Positions 11,627 through 23,571 of a stretch of DNA of 64,000 nt are shown here, piece after piece (position 1 is the first letter of the stretch; each line of letters opens with the position of its first letter). The notes beneath the pieces are model-generated. The model made no database searches and was not told where the DNA came from. It saw nothing but the letters and a program-made list of their open reading frames with translations. Origin of the DNA: Alnus glutinosa (lineage: Eukaryota; Streptophyta; Magnoliopsida; Fagales; Betulaceae); contig NC_084896.1 in assembly GCF_958979055.1 (NCBI RefSeq), positions 1,178,001 through 1,242,000 on the forward strand. The letters are read 5' to 3'. The position numbers and the translations under genes are program-made.

Positions 11627-13005
11627 CATATGTATATATACATATGTATATATACATATGTATATATACATATGTATATATATACATATGTATATATACA
11701 TATGTATATATACATATGTATATATACATATGTATATATATACATATGTATATATATATATATACATATGTATATATATATATGTATATATATATCCTTG
11801 AAATCTATTTTTTTGTGATCCTAACTAGTAGAAGTATCCAAAACCTCACTCAGGACCAACAAGGTAAGGAAACACAACCTTAAAAACCCCGGCAAATTTT
11901 TAAATAAAATCTTTTCCAAGGAAGAATGTCGGGAATTTTCGAAAGACTTTCACTTTAACATTATTTGTTCTATTATCTCAAGTATGAAATAATGAATATG
12001 TTATTTGTAATTACATGAATGAATGAAGCTGGTGATTATATGTTATATGTGCACTATATGAATGAAGAGGATGATGAAATTATGATTGAATACTTGTTTT
12101 ATGTGCACCACACAAAGTTTTGTCACACGGTACCATAATGCTGTGATCCGGATCTTATAATGATGATGATGATGGGTAGCGGGGCAACCACACCAAAAGT
12201 GTGGGGTTATCGGCCGGAGGGTTCACACCTAGGGAGCTTCCTAACCCGGCAGCTCTCCCCTGTGACGACAGGATGAGCCATGGGTCCTTCGGGATCGGTC
12301 CTATGGACGAGCCCAACGTGCGCCGCTCATGGTAAAAATGCGAAATTGGACCAGTGGTAGACAAAACTTACACATTATGAACGATGATTATGAATGCACA
12401 TTTCTTATTGTTACTGATTTTTTTTTTTTTATGTGAAATTTTAAATTTGTAAATTAATTTTATATTGTATCTTATGTTTTGTTGTGTTACTTACTGAGTT
12501 GTTGAACTCACCCCCTTTACCCTTACAATTCTTTTCAAATGGCGCTTCATATCATCATCCTCATAGCGGGCGTACCCATAGGGGTCGCTACCTATGATGA
12601 TCCACAGTTCTGGCCCATTGATGCCAATCAGTGGGTTTATGTTTGTTTTGATAGCCCGTGATCATAATGTTTAGTCAGGGATTTATTTTTTTGTTTATGT
12701 ATAGTTAATGACACTGCTAGTCCGGACCAGTTTGGAGGTAGTAGAAGTTTCCCTCCAAGAAATAGTACGAAGACCGGATTATTTTTTGTATATGAACAGT
12801 GTTTTATTTTGTGATCCCTGACTATTTGTATTAGCTGAAAAGTTACTAAGACTTATTATATATGTGAAATTATGAGTATTAATCTACATCTTGTGATTAT
12901 TGTGTTATTCTCTTTAATAATAAAATAAAAAGAATCGAATTTGTGGATGATTTTATTTTTCTCAAGTTCACGTATCCCCTTTTATCCAAAATCGGGGGCG
13001 TGACA
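9385..13005. mobile_element. Solo LTR, 3.6 kb, probably Tekay/Del chromovirus
   Basis: The segment is bounded by a perfect 5-bp duplication GTAAC and has inverted ends TATAACGCCCC and GGGGCGTGACA (first TG decayed to TA). It interrupts the chromovirus integrase exactly, since coding similarity resumes on each side. There is no internal gag-pol, primer site or second LTR, hence a solo LTR left by recombination. Length, ends and a conserved TTACTGAGTTGTTGAACTC block near 12490 fit long-LTR Tekay/Del elements; that lineage call is from memory. The orientation is most likely plus. It contains a GC-rich leader-like stretch (10250-10400) and an AT minisatellite (11544-11796). Confidence 0.8.
11544..11796. 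repeat. AT / ATGT minisatellite of palindromic 14-mers
   Basis: (AT)n flanks many copies of the self-complementary unit TATGTATATATACA. Tyr/Ile-rich open frames here are artefacts of the repeat. Confidence 0.9.
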
Positions 13006-13010
13006 GTAAC
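13006..13010. repeat. Target-site duplication (GTAAC), right
   Basis: Right copy of the duplication flanking the solo LTR. Confidence 0.85.
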
Positions 13011-14526
13011 TGTTGCTGGAAAGGTGAATCCTTAACAACCCACAGACGGCTTTTACAGAGAATGAGGCCCTGTTGGAGAGAGTAGCCTTTCAGCACTGAA
13101 TCCCCACGCTGCAAAGCAGTCAATAACTCGGTGGTATGCTGATCGGACAAATAGGACTCCTTTAAATCTGAAATCCTAGTCGAAGTAGGGAACAAAATGA
13201 GAGCAATGGAAAGCTCTTCCTTGGTGAGGCCATTTGACTGTCGTGATAATGCATTTGCCACAGAATTATCCTTTCCCTTTTTAAATTCAATGACGAAGTT
13301 GTAGCCCAACAACTTGGATAACCAACGTTGTTGTGCGACCGTGCCCACTTGTTGAACAAGGAGAAATTTGAGCGCCTTATGGTTCGTCCACACAATGAAG
13401 AATATAGGCGCCATTTCTGAACAGCGATAACAAGGGCGGGTAACTCTTTTTCGTAAGTGGAAAGAAGAAGAGCACGGCCCTTCAAGGCTTTACTGAGGAA
13501 GGCAATGGGGCGAGCCTCCTGCATCAAGAAAACGCCTAAACCTGAGCCACTCGCATCGCATTCGATGACGAAGGGCTTTGTAAAATCTGGAAGACGAAGC
13601 ACCAGGGGAGTGGTGACTGCTTGTTTAAGAGTAAGAAAGGTTATAATAGCCTCTAGTGTCCAACATAAAGCATGTTTCTTCAAGAGGCCAGTGAGAGGTG
13701 CGGCAATCAACCCGTAATGCCGGATGAACTTCCGGTAATAGCCTGTGAGGCCCAAAAACCCATACAAGGATTTAGGAGATTGAGGTTGGGGCCAATCGGT
13801 CATTGCCTCCAATTGAGATGGATCAACCTGGACTACATGGGTTGAAATTAGATGGTCCAAATACTCAATTCTAGCTACTGCAAAATGGCACTTTGAAAGT
13901 TTTGCAAAAAGTTGGTACTGCACCAGAACCTCCTGCACTTGCCGTAGGTGGAGCACATGATCCTCCAAGGTTTGACTGTAAATGAGGATGTCGTCGAAAA
14001 AGACCAAAATGAAGCGACGAATGAATGGTCTGAAAACATCGTTCATTAGGGCTTGAAAAGTGGATGAGGCGTTGGTGAGACCGGACGGCATGACGAGGAA
14101 TTCGTAGTGTCTCTCGTGAGTGCGGAAAGTCGTTTAGGGAATATCCGAAGTTTGCATCCGGATCTGGTGATAACCCGAGCGAAGATCCAATTTCGAAAAA
14201 ATGGCAGCCCCATGGAATTCATCTAATAGCTCGTCAATGACCGGGATCATAAATTTATCGTTGACGGTCTCATGATTAAGGGCGCGGTAGTCTACACAGA
14301 GACGCTAGCTACCGTCTGCCTTATGCACCAACAAAACAAGAGCCAAAAAGGGACTATGGCCTGGGTGAATCACTCTTGAGTGAAGCATCTCACAGATGAG
14401 TTTTTCAATTTCCGTTTTTTTGGAAGTATAGATATCGATTAGAGCGGTCGTTGATGGGCTGTGAAGACTTGAGAAGTATATGATGGTCATGGGCTCGGGA
14501 AGGTGGTAAGCCAGTTGGGTTAGCAA
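13011..14526 (-). pseudogene. Reverse transcriptase and RNase H (retroelement)
   Basis: The RT fingers begin near 14520; the catalytic motif VFFDDILIYS lies near 13990-14020, the form usual in plant Ty3/gypsy RT. RNase H follows with FVIECDASGSGLGV and later WTNHKALKFL. Stops at about 14310 and 14130 and a frame change near 13420 break it. It ends at the solo LTR insertion. Confidence 0.9.
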
Positions 14527-14581
14527 AGATGTCCTGAAAGGAGTGCAGCAGAGCTTGGATAGGGGTCGGATGTGGCCCAGG

Positions 14582-15567
14582 CTAGGCAGTTGGTGTAGCT
14601 GAAATGAGTTTCAATAGAAAGCCTTTATTAGATGAGGGTGAGGCTTTGAGAAAATGAGTACCATCCTCCAAAGAAAAACTAGCCGGAGGTAAGCCAGTTA
14701 GGAGTGTAGGTGTATCTCGAAGAGTAAACCTCATTGTCATGAGGGAAAAATCACAAAGGATTGGGCCCAAAGTGCGGAGCCACTCAACCCCAAGCACCAC
14801 ATCGCATACACCAGGGAAATGAGGTAGAAATCGGTGCTGAAAGAATGTCCCTATATATGGAGAGTTACAACATCGACCGAACCAAAACTGTTAAGAGAAT
14901 CACCATTGGCAATCTTCACTCGTAACGAAGGGGTAGAGGTGACCCGGAGGGAAACCTTAGTCAGCATAGTAGGATACAAGAAGTTATGGGTACTTCCTGA
15001 ATCAATAAGGATACTGAGATGGGTAGAAAGAAGATTGCCCAGCAGCCGCATCGACTTAGACCTCGAGGAGCTAGAGATTGCATTCAAGGAAATCTCGAGT
15101 TCCTTGCATTCCACTACTTCGAATTTAGGAACAAGATCCGCTGAATTAGTGGAATCAAAATAAACTTCGTCAGTAGAATCGTTCGGAGGAGGCTCCATTC
15201 CTGAGAGTAGATAGAGTCGTAGAGATTTACATTTGTGGCCCGGTTGCCACTTATCATCGCAATAATAGCATAGGCCTTTTTCACGGCGTTCCTTCATTTG
15301 CCAAAGAGAGATGCGTTGTACAGGAAACCTAGGAGTGGGTTTGGCAGGGGGTGTGACCGAGCTTGGAGATGGCAGTAGAGACTGACCCGAAGGGGCTGAT
15401 ATGTGACTCCACGACTGTTGGCGCCCTATAGAAAAAGACGAACTAGAAGAGTGGAGTAGGCGTTGGAAACTGTGGAGGTATTCTTCCTGCAACTTAGCCA
15501 GACCAAACGCATCAACCAAGTTGGCCGGATAGAGCATACGTACAGGCAGGTGGATATCATCTTTCAA
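14582..15567 (-). pseudogene. gag zinc knuckle and aspartic protease region
   Basis: One open stretch (14851-15567) carries a CCHC-like knuckle CYYCDDKWQPGHKC and the aspartic protease active site LIDSGSTHNF. A further open stretch (14582-14800) with VLGVEWLRTLGPI is the usual C-terminal part of the protease domain. A frame break separates the two. Confidence 0.85.
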
Positions 15568-16357
15568 GCCACTGAAGAAACAATTGAGTCGATTTTTATT
15601 TATTTATTTTTTTTCCAGAAATACCGCGCAATCAATTCGAGAGGGCCTCAAATTGGGAGGTATACTTTGCCATCTAAGATGACTGGCGCAAACGCATCAA
15701 GGCCTCCATTGGGTCATCATACACTGGACCAAAACATGTCAACAGAGCCTGGACAAAGGTGTCCCAAGTTGGAAATTGGCCGAACTCATCAGCATCATGG
15801 AACCAAATGAGTGCTTCACCTTCCATGTGGAAGGAAGCCATGCGAATGCGCTGGTATAATGGGGTTTGATAGTATTCAAAGAATTGGTTGACAATATACG
15901 TCCAACTAGCCGGATTGTCACCATCAAAACGTGGAAAATCCAGCCGCAAGGGCCGGGGTTGTAGAAGCCTATCATCATGGTGAGCATCTGGAAACTCATC
16001 ATCATCATGGAGCTGACGTTCATCACGGAGATTCCAACCGTCGCGATGCTTGTCGCGGTCATGGGCACGATCATCATGGCCGTCTCGGCCAGGGAAATGA
16101 TGATCATGACCCGGCACAAAGGGCAGGTGAAAAGGCGGTGGTTCTGCAAGGGGCGGATGCTCAGAAGGCGATTTGTTTTGGCTAGCAATGAGGGTGCAGA
16201 GCATCTCAGTAACGTCATGTAACTGGTTGTGAAAGGCGGTGTTATGGGTCTGCTGTTGTTGCTGGAAAGCAGTGGTATTAGCCTGTTGCTGGGTAAGAGC
16301 ATATTGGCATTCTTTCAGAGATTCAGATAGGATTGATAACCGAGTACCGTTGGCCAT
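15568..16357 (-). pseudogene. gag of the chromovirus
   Basis: Starts at ATG 16357, 54 bases inside the primer site. The N-terminal part is Gln-rich, followed by a His/Asp-rich stretch and a typical retrotransposon gag core containing RPLRLDFPRFDGDNPASW. In-frame stops near 15674 and 15620, plus a shift in an A/T-rich run near 15600, truncate it. Confidence 0.88.
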
Positions 16358-16410
16358 GGCGAAAACAAGTGAAAGCAGAGGAAGGAATGGAAGCGAGGGT
16401 AAGGAGCGGA

Positions 16411-16423
16411 GGCTCTAATACCA
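16411..16423 (-). other. Primer-binding site (initiator tRNA-Met)
   Basis: Minus strand reads TGGTATTAGAGCC, one mismatch from the plant initiator tRNA-Met complement TGGTATCAGAGC, two bases inside the 5' LTR. Confidence 0.85.
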
Positions 16424-16425
16424 AA

Positions 16426-16809
16426 TGTAAGGGATTTTTTGGGGTTTGGAAATAGAAATTGGAAAAGACTAAAAATGTTGAATATTACTTAATAGCTCTT
16501 CGAGAGGTTCAGAGCTTTCCAATGGATTACAGATAATTTCTCAAGTTCGCTCTCTCCCTATCCTTCACTGTTATTATATAGACTACTTAGTTGGAATCTT
16601 ATAACCGATTACAACCATATTCTCTCTCTCCTATAAACGACTTAACAGCAATTGATACCAACCTAGGGCAGAAAAGTAAATAACCATAAAATAACAACTT
16701 ATGAAATCATTCTAGAATTGTTCTACCATTGACACATGCACCCTTCCACGTCACCTTTCTTCTATTCCCTGATCATAGTTTGTAGGTCAGCCATGGAAGG
16801 TCTGTAACA
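16426..16809 (-). repeat. 5' LTR of the chromovirus
   Basis: 384 bp. Pairs with 7776-8110; the longer copy retains a segment lost or replaced by a CT repeat in the other LTR. Confidence 0.92.
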
Positions 16810-16839
16810 AGTGGCCATGCAATCACCTTTATTTGGCGA

Positions 16840-17022
16840 GTAATTTTTTTGCACAACTCTTACACAACTTTTTCACAACTTTAACAACTTTTTTTTTTAA
16901 AAAAAAAAAAAAAAATCAACCATGAAATATTTAGGACCTACATGTAGGAAAACAAATTCAATGGTTGATCATAAAAAAAAAGTAGTTAGAGTTATGCAAA
17001 AGTTGTGAAATAAATATTTCTC
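16840..17022. mobile_element. MITE-like inverted repeat
   Basis: GCACAACTCTTACACAACTT near the left end is inverted as GAGTTATGCAAAAGTTGTG near the right end, and ATCAACCATGAA pairs with AATTCAATGGTTGAT inside. No ORF. Confidence 0.5.
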
Positions 17023-17652
17023 TTATTTGGCTAGGATGGTTACACAATCACTCTTAGCTTGATATGATGGCTACACAGCCAACGCGCTTCTTTGTTGAGG
17101 GTGACAACATGGCCAAAAACAGAAATTTTAAATAGCAAATTAATATATATAGTAAAAGTTAAAGTACTAGTTTTGTCAAAATATTTATTATAAATAGCTT
17201 GAAAAGCTTTTTCCAAAAGAATTTATATTTTCAATTATTTGTTAATACATTTCAAAATTTTATTTATACTTTGAAGGATAATTACCAAACAAAGTCTATA
17301 AACTAACGGTACCTCACAACCTCTACAATCAAATAATTATTTTATGAAGGAGAAAGACGGTAAAGAACACTACAATAAGGCCTGCCATCGTCAAATACCA
17401 CCTAATGCCGATTGGGACCCAACAAGTGTACATCGTGGGAGACGTGGAACCCAGGTGGGCCCGGCGGCGTTAACTCAGTCAGCTCCTCCTCCTGCTGTCA
17501 GCGCAAGAGAGCCTTCACAAACCCCTTCAACGCTCTGAGCGCTCGCTTTCTGCGTCGTACCAATCGCACTACCCCGAACCAACGCTAGGGGTCAAATAGT
17601 GGAATCTGAAATGGCCGATTCTAGTTAGTCGAGGATTTTTCTGAAGGGAATA
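17023..17652 (+). promoter_or_regulatory. AGB1 upstream region
   Basis: About 630 bases between the MITE and the AGB1 start. The last 250 bases are GC-richer and include a CCAAT-type box (ACCAATCGC near 17560). No clear TATA box was identified. This is inferred promoter and 5' leader. Confidence 0.45.
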
Positions 17653-20600
17653 ATGTCCGTAGCCGAGCTCAAGGAGCGCCACGCGGCGGCCATGGAGACG
17701 GTGAGCGCGCTCAGGGAGCGACTCAGGCAGAAGAGGCTATCGCTGCTGGACACGGACGGTGTGGAATTTTTAGGGTTTTGTGTTTTCGATGCGTTTATGT
17801 TTTGTGTGTTTTGGTCTTGGGCGTTGCTCAGATCTGTTTGGTTGTGTGGTGGCGAATATTGCAGTGGCGGGGTACGCGAGGTCGCAGGGCCGGACACCGG
17901 TGAGCTTCGGACCCACGGATCTGGTCTGCTGTAGAACACTGCAGGGTCATACAGGCAAGGTACTTGATATGCATATGAATATATGCTCTGTTTGTGTTTA
18001 ATTGTGAATGTATTTTCTTTTCTGATTGTTTTGGTAGGCTTTCTGTCTGTTGCGCGACTGTTTTAGTAGAAAAATGTGATTGTATTACCGGAGGAAGTTT
18101 TGATTTGTGTTTGTATTTTGGGATTTTCAAGTTAGGGAATTGGGTAAGAAGTTATGGAAGTTGTGAGTCACTATCAGGAAACCCTGAATAATATGTTAAG
18201 GAAAGGCATTGATTATTAGGGTAACTCTACAATGGGGTTCTTAATGATCAGGATCATACAATTTAAGGTGGAGAAATGTAAACCGTTTAAGTGAAAGATT
18301 TTAAAAACTTACCGTGGACTTATCTTGGAAAATTTAGAAAATCCTAATCCTGAGTTTAATTATTCCTTTTCTTTTTCTGATAAGTTAATGTTCTGATATT
18401 GGCTGGTAGTTTCTGACAGCTTGTTTAGTTTTTAACTTTTGCTTACAATGTTTATTGCTAGAAACTAGTACCTAATTTCCAGTTGTGTTATTTTTGGCCT
18501 TTCTGAGTGAGTGTTAAGCTAAGAAATACATGTTTCACCTATTAGATTGCTATCATTGTGATGCCACTTCAAGAAGATGGGATTAAATAGAAGTTATAAT
18601 CGTTAAGAATTTTGCAGGTGTATTCATTGGATTGGAGTAATGAAAGGAATCGAATTGTTAGTGCTTCTCAAGATGGTCGGTTGATAGTTTGGAATGCTTT
18701 AACAAGCCAGAAAACTCATGCCATAAAGCTGCCTTGTGCATGGGTCATGACTTGTGCTTTCTCACCGAATGGTCAGTCTGTTGCCTGTGGTGGTCTTGAT
18801 AGCGTCTGCTCTATCTTTAACCTGAATTCCCCAACAGACAAGGACGGAAATTTACCAGTTTCAAGAATGCTTGGAGGGCATAAGGGTTATGTTTCCTCCT
18901 GTCAATATGTTCCAGATGAGGACACTCACCTAATCACCAGTTCTGGTGATCAAACATGTGTTTTGTGGGATATTACTACAGGCCTCAGGACTTCTGTTTT
19001 CGGAGGTGAATTTCAGTCTGGACACACTGCCGATGTACTAAGGTATAGGTCATTTTCACACTGTGGTGAAGCTAATTCTGTGTATAATCTCATCCTGTTC
19101 TAGGAGAAGATAGTATTATCTAATTTTTTTTTTTGGTAAATGCTTTGAAATTCGATGCATCTGCATAAGCTAATTATTTTGTAAATTGAACTCAAGAATA
19201 AACTTTTTCATGTAAGAGATTCACATGTCGAATTCTTTGATATAGCATTTATAGGCTGGTTATGGGTAGCTCACAATATTTTGGGATTACCCCCATATAT
19301 GGCTGTGCACCGATTCCGTTCGAGTCAGAAACAGCCCTTCCACCTTCCACTTCTTCCAGAATCGGAAGAGTCGGAAGTGGAAGAGTCAGAAAACTTCCAA
19401 CTCTTCCGACGTCAGAAGCAGTTTCTGCCCTGCCTCCGCCTCCAAAATGACAGAGGCAGAGTCGGGTGAAAGTGCTGGAATTAAACAGGATTGATTGGGC
19501 TTTTCTCTTTGTCTTTCTATAGATGACTGAATTTGCTTCATGAATTTGAAATATCATGTTACACCTGATTGTTTCAAATCCACATATTGGTAATGTTCAA
19601 ATATATGTATAAGTACTTTTCAGTTCAAGCCATTTGAACAAAAAATTCAAATCCTAATCACTCTTTAAATGCTTTCATACAAAATGAATTATTAGTGGAT
19701 ACTCATGCAGTTAATTATATGATGAATCCTATGACCTCCAGAACGCTAATTACCCTGGAGAATTTTCCTTTTCTCTTTTGTTCATGAAACTACCACACTG
19801 CATCCATATTTGTATCTTGTTCGAGTGATGTTTGAGTTTAGTGAACTTGACTCAAACATTTTTGTTCAAGGCTTGCCGATGGTCTTTGGTCCAAAAGGAA
19901 TCTCCTCCATCTATACACAAAAGGTGGAGGGTGGGTTCAATCCATCATGAGTGTGAGTGCTAGGTTGTATTTGCCTACGCAAATATTTTCCTGTTCAACG
20001 CTTTCTTTTAACTTTGTATTGTATTGCTTTCTCAGTGTCTCGATCAACGGATCAAATTCAAGAATGTTTGTCTCTGGTTCCTGTGATGGTACTGCCCGTT
20101 TGTGGGACACTCGTGTTGCAAGTCGAGCAGTGCGGACATTTCATGGTCACGAGGGAGATGTTAATTCTGTGAAGTTCTTTCCAGATGGCAATAGATTTGG
20201 AACTGGGTCAGATGATGGAAGTTGCAGGTTATTTGATATCAGAACTGGGCACCAACTCCAAGTATACAATCAACAGCATGGTGATACTGATGTCCCACAT
20301 GTGACCTCCATTTCATTCTCCATATCAGGAAGACTTCTCTTTGCTGGATACTCAAATGGCAATTGCTATGTGTGGGACACATTATTGGCAAAGGTATGTT
20401 GTACTTCTTTTTTGCTTAAAAGGTGGTACTTTGTACATTAGTGTGCTCGTCATGACTCCTCTGGCTGTTTTTGATGTGTTCAGAACTGCTAAGAATGTAA
20501 GTGTCCAATTCTGTAAATTTGTTGTCTTTGCATTAAGGGAAGGGAAAAAAAATTTAGATTCTTGTAGTGGTGCTTAAGTCGCAACTAGATCTTCTGGACC

Positions 20601-22043
20601 AGGCATTCATATTATATCTCCCCCCGCCAAAAAAAAAAACCCCAATAGATTTGCATGTGTTTGTGAGAGTGTGAAATTAAGTGGATCTGTAGGGCATGGT
20701 AATTATTGACTTGGATCTAACCCCTCACTTGTTTTGTGGTAGATGGTTTTGAACTTGGGATCTCTCCAAAACTCACATGAGGGCCGGATTACCTGTTTGG
20801 GTTTGTCAGCTGATGGAAGTGCCTTATGTACAGGAAGTTGGGATACAAACCTAAAGGTTAGTCTGCATCTAGACCTGGCTATGTTTTTTTGTCATTTAGG
20901 CCCTATTATATGCATGAGAGTTTAATGACTTGTTTCCTATTTGTTGTTGATTTGTTTGGCTCAGTTTACCTGGCACTTCATAAATAGATGCAAATTAAAA
21001 GTGTAAAAAAAAAGAATGAGGCAATGTGATTTGAAGTTTCTCTTCGTAGTCTGTACTCCAATGCTACATTGTGTCGCCCTTTGGATGACACTGTTTGATG
21101 GAAAGTGGAATTATTTTACATATTGGACCTATAGACTTCCTAGATGTAGTTCAAGGGCCATAATTGCAAATAAAATAAAAGTGGTTTCCTGTCTGCTAAA
21201 GTTTTATATATATACTTGAAATTTCCAATTGCAACAGATGGGTCAATACATCTTTTTATGATTTCTGTACTTAAATTTTGCATCCATGAAGAAATTCAGA
21301 ACAAGTATAAAAATTAGAGAAGGGAATTTGGAGAATGACAATGGTAGAGAGCTTGGACAAGTCAAGAAAAATCCATACACGTCTGTACACTAGCTCTGTG
21401 GTACATGAATCTGAAGAGAATCTATTGGTAACTCCCATGAATGTTTCAAACCAAAAAAAAAAAAAAAAAACTGTTAAATCTTGTGCTTTCAAAGCATAAA
21501 CTCCCTCCCATGGTTACAGAATTTTTTCTTCTTAGGAGGTGGCAATTGAATCTTACTATTGTACCTGGTTTTATGTTGGCACTTGGTCAAATTCTCTTCA
21601 GAACAATGTCAATTTCCTAGGTATACTATAAGATGTAGTCACAGCTTGACTTAGCATTGAATCCTAATACTGAATATCAATGACTTGGCATTCATTGTGT
21701 ATGTCAGATAACCTCATTTCCTAAGTGGTAGTCATGATTTAGCACTATACAACTAATTCTCTTATCTCGATATACGATTATCATGTTATAATTCGATCAT
21801 TCCCTTTAAGGTGGTGGTTTTGACGATTTTTTTGTTCTTTCATTAGGGAGTACTTGCATTGAGTTAACATTTAACAAGCATAGTTTTTATTTACAGAACT
21901 TAACAAGCATGGTTATTTACTTCTATCCATTTTTCAAAACAAAAAGAAATAGATGTTCTTGATTCCAAGCAAATGAAATCTGAGCTCTGTTTCCTTGTTC
22001 TCTGTAGATATGGGCTTTTGGAGGGCATAGGAGGGTAATCTGA
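17653..22043 (+). CDS. AGB1: Heterotrimeric G-protein beta subunit
   Basis: Beta subunit that pairs with G-gamma at the plasma membrane and couples to G-alpha in hormone, defence and growth signalling. Coding exons are 17653-17758, 17865-17959, 18618-19042, 20036-20393, 20743-20856 and 22008-22043. They sum to 1134 nt (377 aa), the same length as Arabidopsis AGB1, with phase kept at every junction. N-terminal coiled coil [17 protein letters not shown]... (G-gamma contact) is followed by seven WD40 blades, for example [20 protein letters not shown] and [20 protein letters not shown] at the C terminus. Start chosen because it matches the conserved MSV-ELKERH N terminus. It is convergent with gamma-COP. 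Intron 3 holds a small TTCC/GGAA-rich inverted repeat. Identity is very secure. Confidence 0.97.
19316..19440. repeat. TTCC/GGAA-rich inverted repeats in AGB1 intron 3
   Basis: GGAAGAGTCGGAAGT is followed by its near complement ACTTCCAACTCTTCCGAC, with further TTCCACTTCTTCC arms upstream. Possibly a remnant of a transposon terminus; non-coding. Confidence 0.5.
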
Positions 22044-22484
22044 TCCATTCCAGGAGAAAAAGGCTAACTTCTTCAGTTTCTCTTTCCTCAGGCTCATGGT
22101 TCTCATTGCCTTCTCATAGCATTGCATCCCCGTGGTAAAATGTTTTGCATCTCTACTATGTTACTAGGGTTTGAGAAACCATAATCCTGTAATGTTGGTT
22201 GTTGTAATTTAGAATACTGACAGTCCGAATATTGGAGAAAAGAAAAAATATTTCCGTTTGTTTCTATACGCATGCTGCCTATTGTTTTCCCCCACTTTTC
22301 ACTGATCAATTTTTCACCCTGTACATTCAATCCTTTATTCTCTCTCTCTCTCTCTCAAGAAACGCAATGGAATTTGGCTAGCAGAGTAATAATATAACCA
22401 CTGTTGTTTACCAAGATACGTGTTTACATTGGGTAACAGCAACTGTACATGAGAGACCACTTATGAGATCCCCATTTATGAGAT
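22044..22484. other. 3' flank of AGB1
   Basis: Likely 3' UTR of AGB1 and convergent spacer, with a short (CT)n run near 22340. No gene seen. Confidence 0.5.
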
Positions 22485-22486
22485 CC

Positions 22487-22680
22487 CTAATGGGGATCGG
22501 GTGCAATTATACAATATGAGCAGCTAATGAGAGAGCTTCAATAGGGCCTATCAGTCTGAGTAGGTGAATCCTGCATTTCGGGCTTTTTAGGTAGTGGGTA
22601 CTTGGACGGGTGAGCTCTATCAAAACCCCATCTCATTAGCTGCACATGTTGCATAATTGCACCTGATCCAAATCCCTAGA
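22487..22680. mobile_element. MITE with 45-bp inverted ends
   Basis: Left end GGGATCGGGTGCAATTATAC... through AGCTAATGAGA pairs with the complement of TCTCATTAGCTGCACATG...TGATCCAAATCCC at the right end. It sits in the spacer between the convergent AGB1 and gamma-COP genes. Confidence 0.65.
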
Positions 22681-23571
22681 CCCCCTCATAAAATTGAGGA
22701 CAAACAGCGTCACGAATTGTAGGAACATTCTAGATTTGGCGAGTTATCATGTAGCAACTAACACTAACCCAACCTGACTGACAACGATACAGTCAAAATT
22801 GAAATGCCCAATGCCTCCAAGATTAGAGCGCCATGGTATCTCATCTATCTCACGATATACGAGTCACTATGTACAAGAGTGGAGAATGAAGCCATTGGTT
22901 AACAATTTACAAGTGCACGAGTGGTTTAGGTTAATTTTGTAACGGAGAACAAGAGGTGAATGCGTTTTCCACCAATACAAGCCTGGATCTACATTGTTAG
23001 GAAGATCCCGATTGGATCACGATCTTTCTTCATTTTAAGTGAAATAGAGATGAACAATTTTATTATCAAAATTTTGTTTTGTAACATCTAATTATATAAT
23101 GCCACATCATTTAAAACTTTTAATTGACAGGACAACATCTTCACCATTAAATTTGTAAAATCTAATTTTAGCCATTAAATGACAATCAGTTTCTTGCTAG
23201 AGGTGGCAAGATAAAAGACAATCAATTTCCCAGTATTTAGAGTAATGATTACAATATTTGGCAAACAATTTAGTATTGCATGCCAAGATTAATGAAGACA
23301 GTGTCTCAAAATTCACATCACATACATGAGGATAAAATTATGCAATGAGCATGACATGATATACTCGAGTACATTATGTAAACAGATGAACAGGAAAATG
23401 CTCAAAATAATGCAAATGAATACCCCAGAAAGCTTAAATCCAAAACCTATGCGTCTTTTGCAATTCTACTCTACAAGTATATCTGTTTGTAGCCATCCAC
23501 CTCTGATGATCTCATTTCTTAAGAAAGAAAATTTTGAATTCGTGTCGAGTGAAGCATTCCTCAACACAATT
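22681..23571. other. Convergent spacer and gamma-COP 3' UTR
   Basis: AT-rich, no coding segment. The last few hundred bases before 23572 are the probable 3' UTR of gamma-COP. Confidence 0.5.

Larger units (their letters stand above)
7776..16809 (-). mobile_element. Ty3/gypsy chromovirus (Reina-like), degenerate, nested insertion
   Basis: Complete LTR-to-LTR element on the minus strand. LTRs are 16426-16809 (5') and 7776-8110 (3'), both TG...CA on the element strand. Flanks GGTGG (7771-7775) and AGTGG (16810-16814) look like a 5-bp target duplication with one change. The primer-binding site is at 16411-16423; a G-rich tract abuts the 3' LTR. Domain order gag, protease, RT, RNase H, integrase, chromodomain is that of chromoviruses; short LTRs suggest the Reina lineage (inference). 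Several stop codons and frameshifts make it inactive. A 3.6-kb solo LTR splits the integrase. Confidence 0.92.

Noticed and set aside
11497-11883. Several overlapping open frames rich in Tyr and Ile on both strands
   Set aside because: They are translations of the AT/ATGT minisatellite.
15931-16222. His/Asp-rich open frames on the plus strand
   Set aside because: Shadow of the His/Asp-rich part of gag on the minus strand.
17344-17538. 64-codon open frame upstream of AGB1
   Set aside because: No recognisable family; lies in the promoter region and is too short to support.
6656-17652. Looked for an SKP1-like gene between the glucanase and AGB1, as in Arabidopsis
   Set aside because: No SKP1 motif was seen on either strand; the interval is transposon and spacer.
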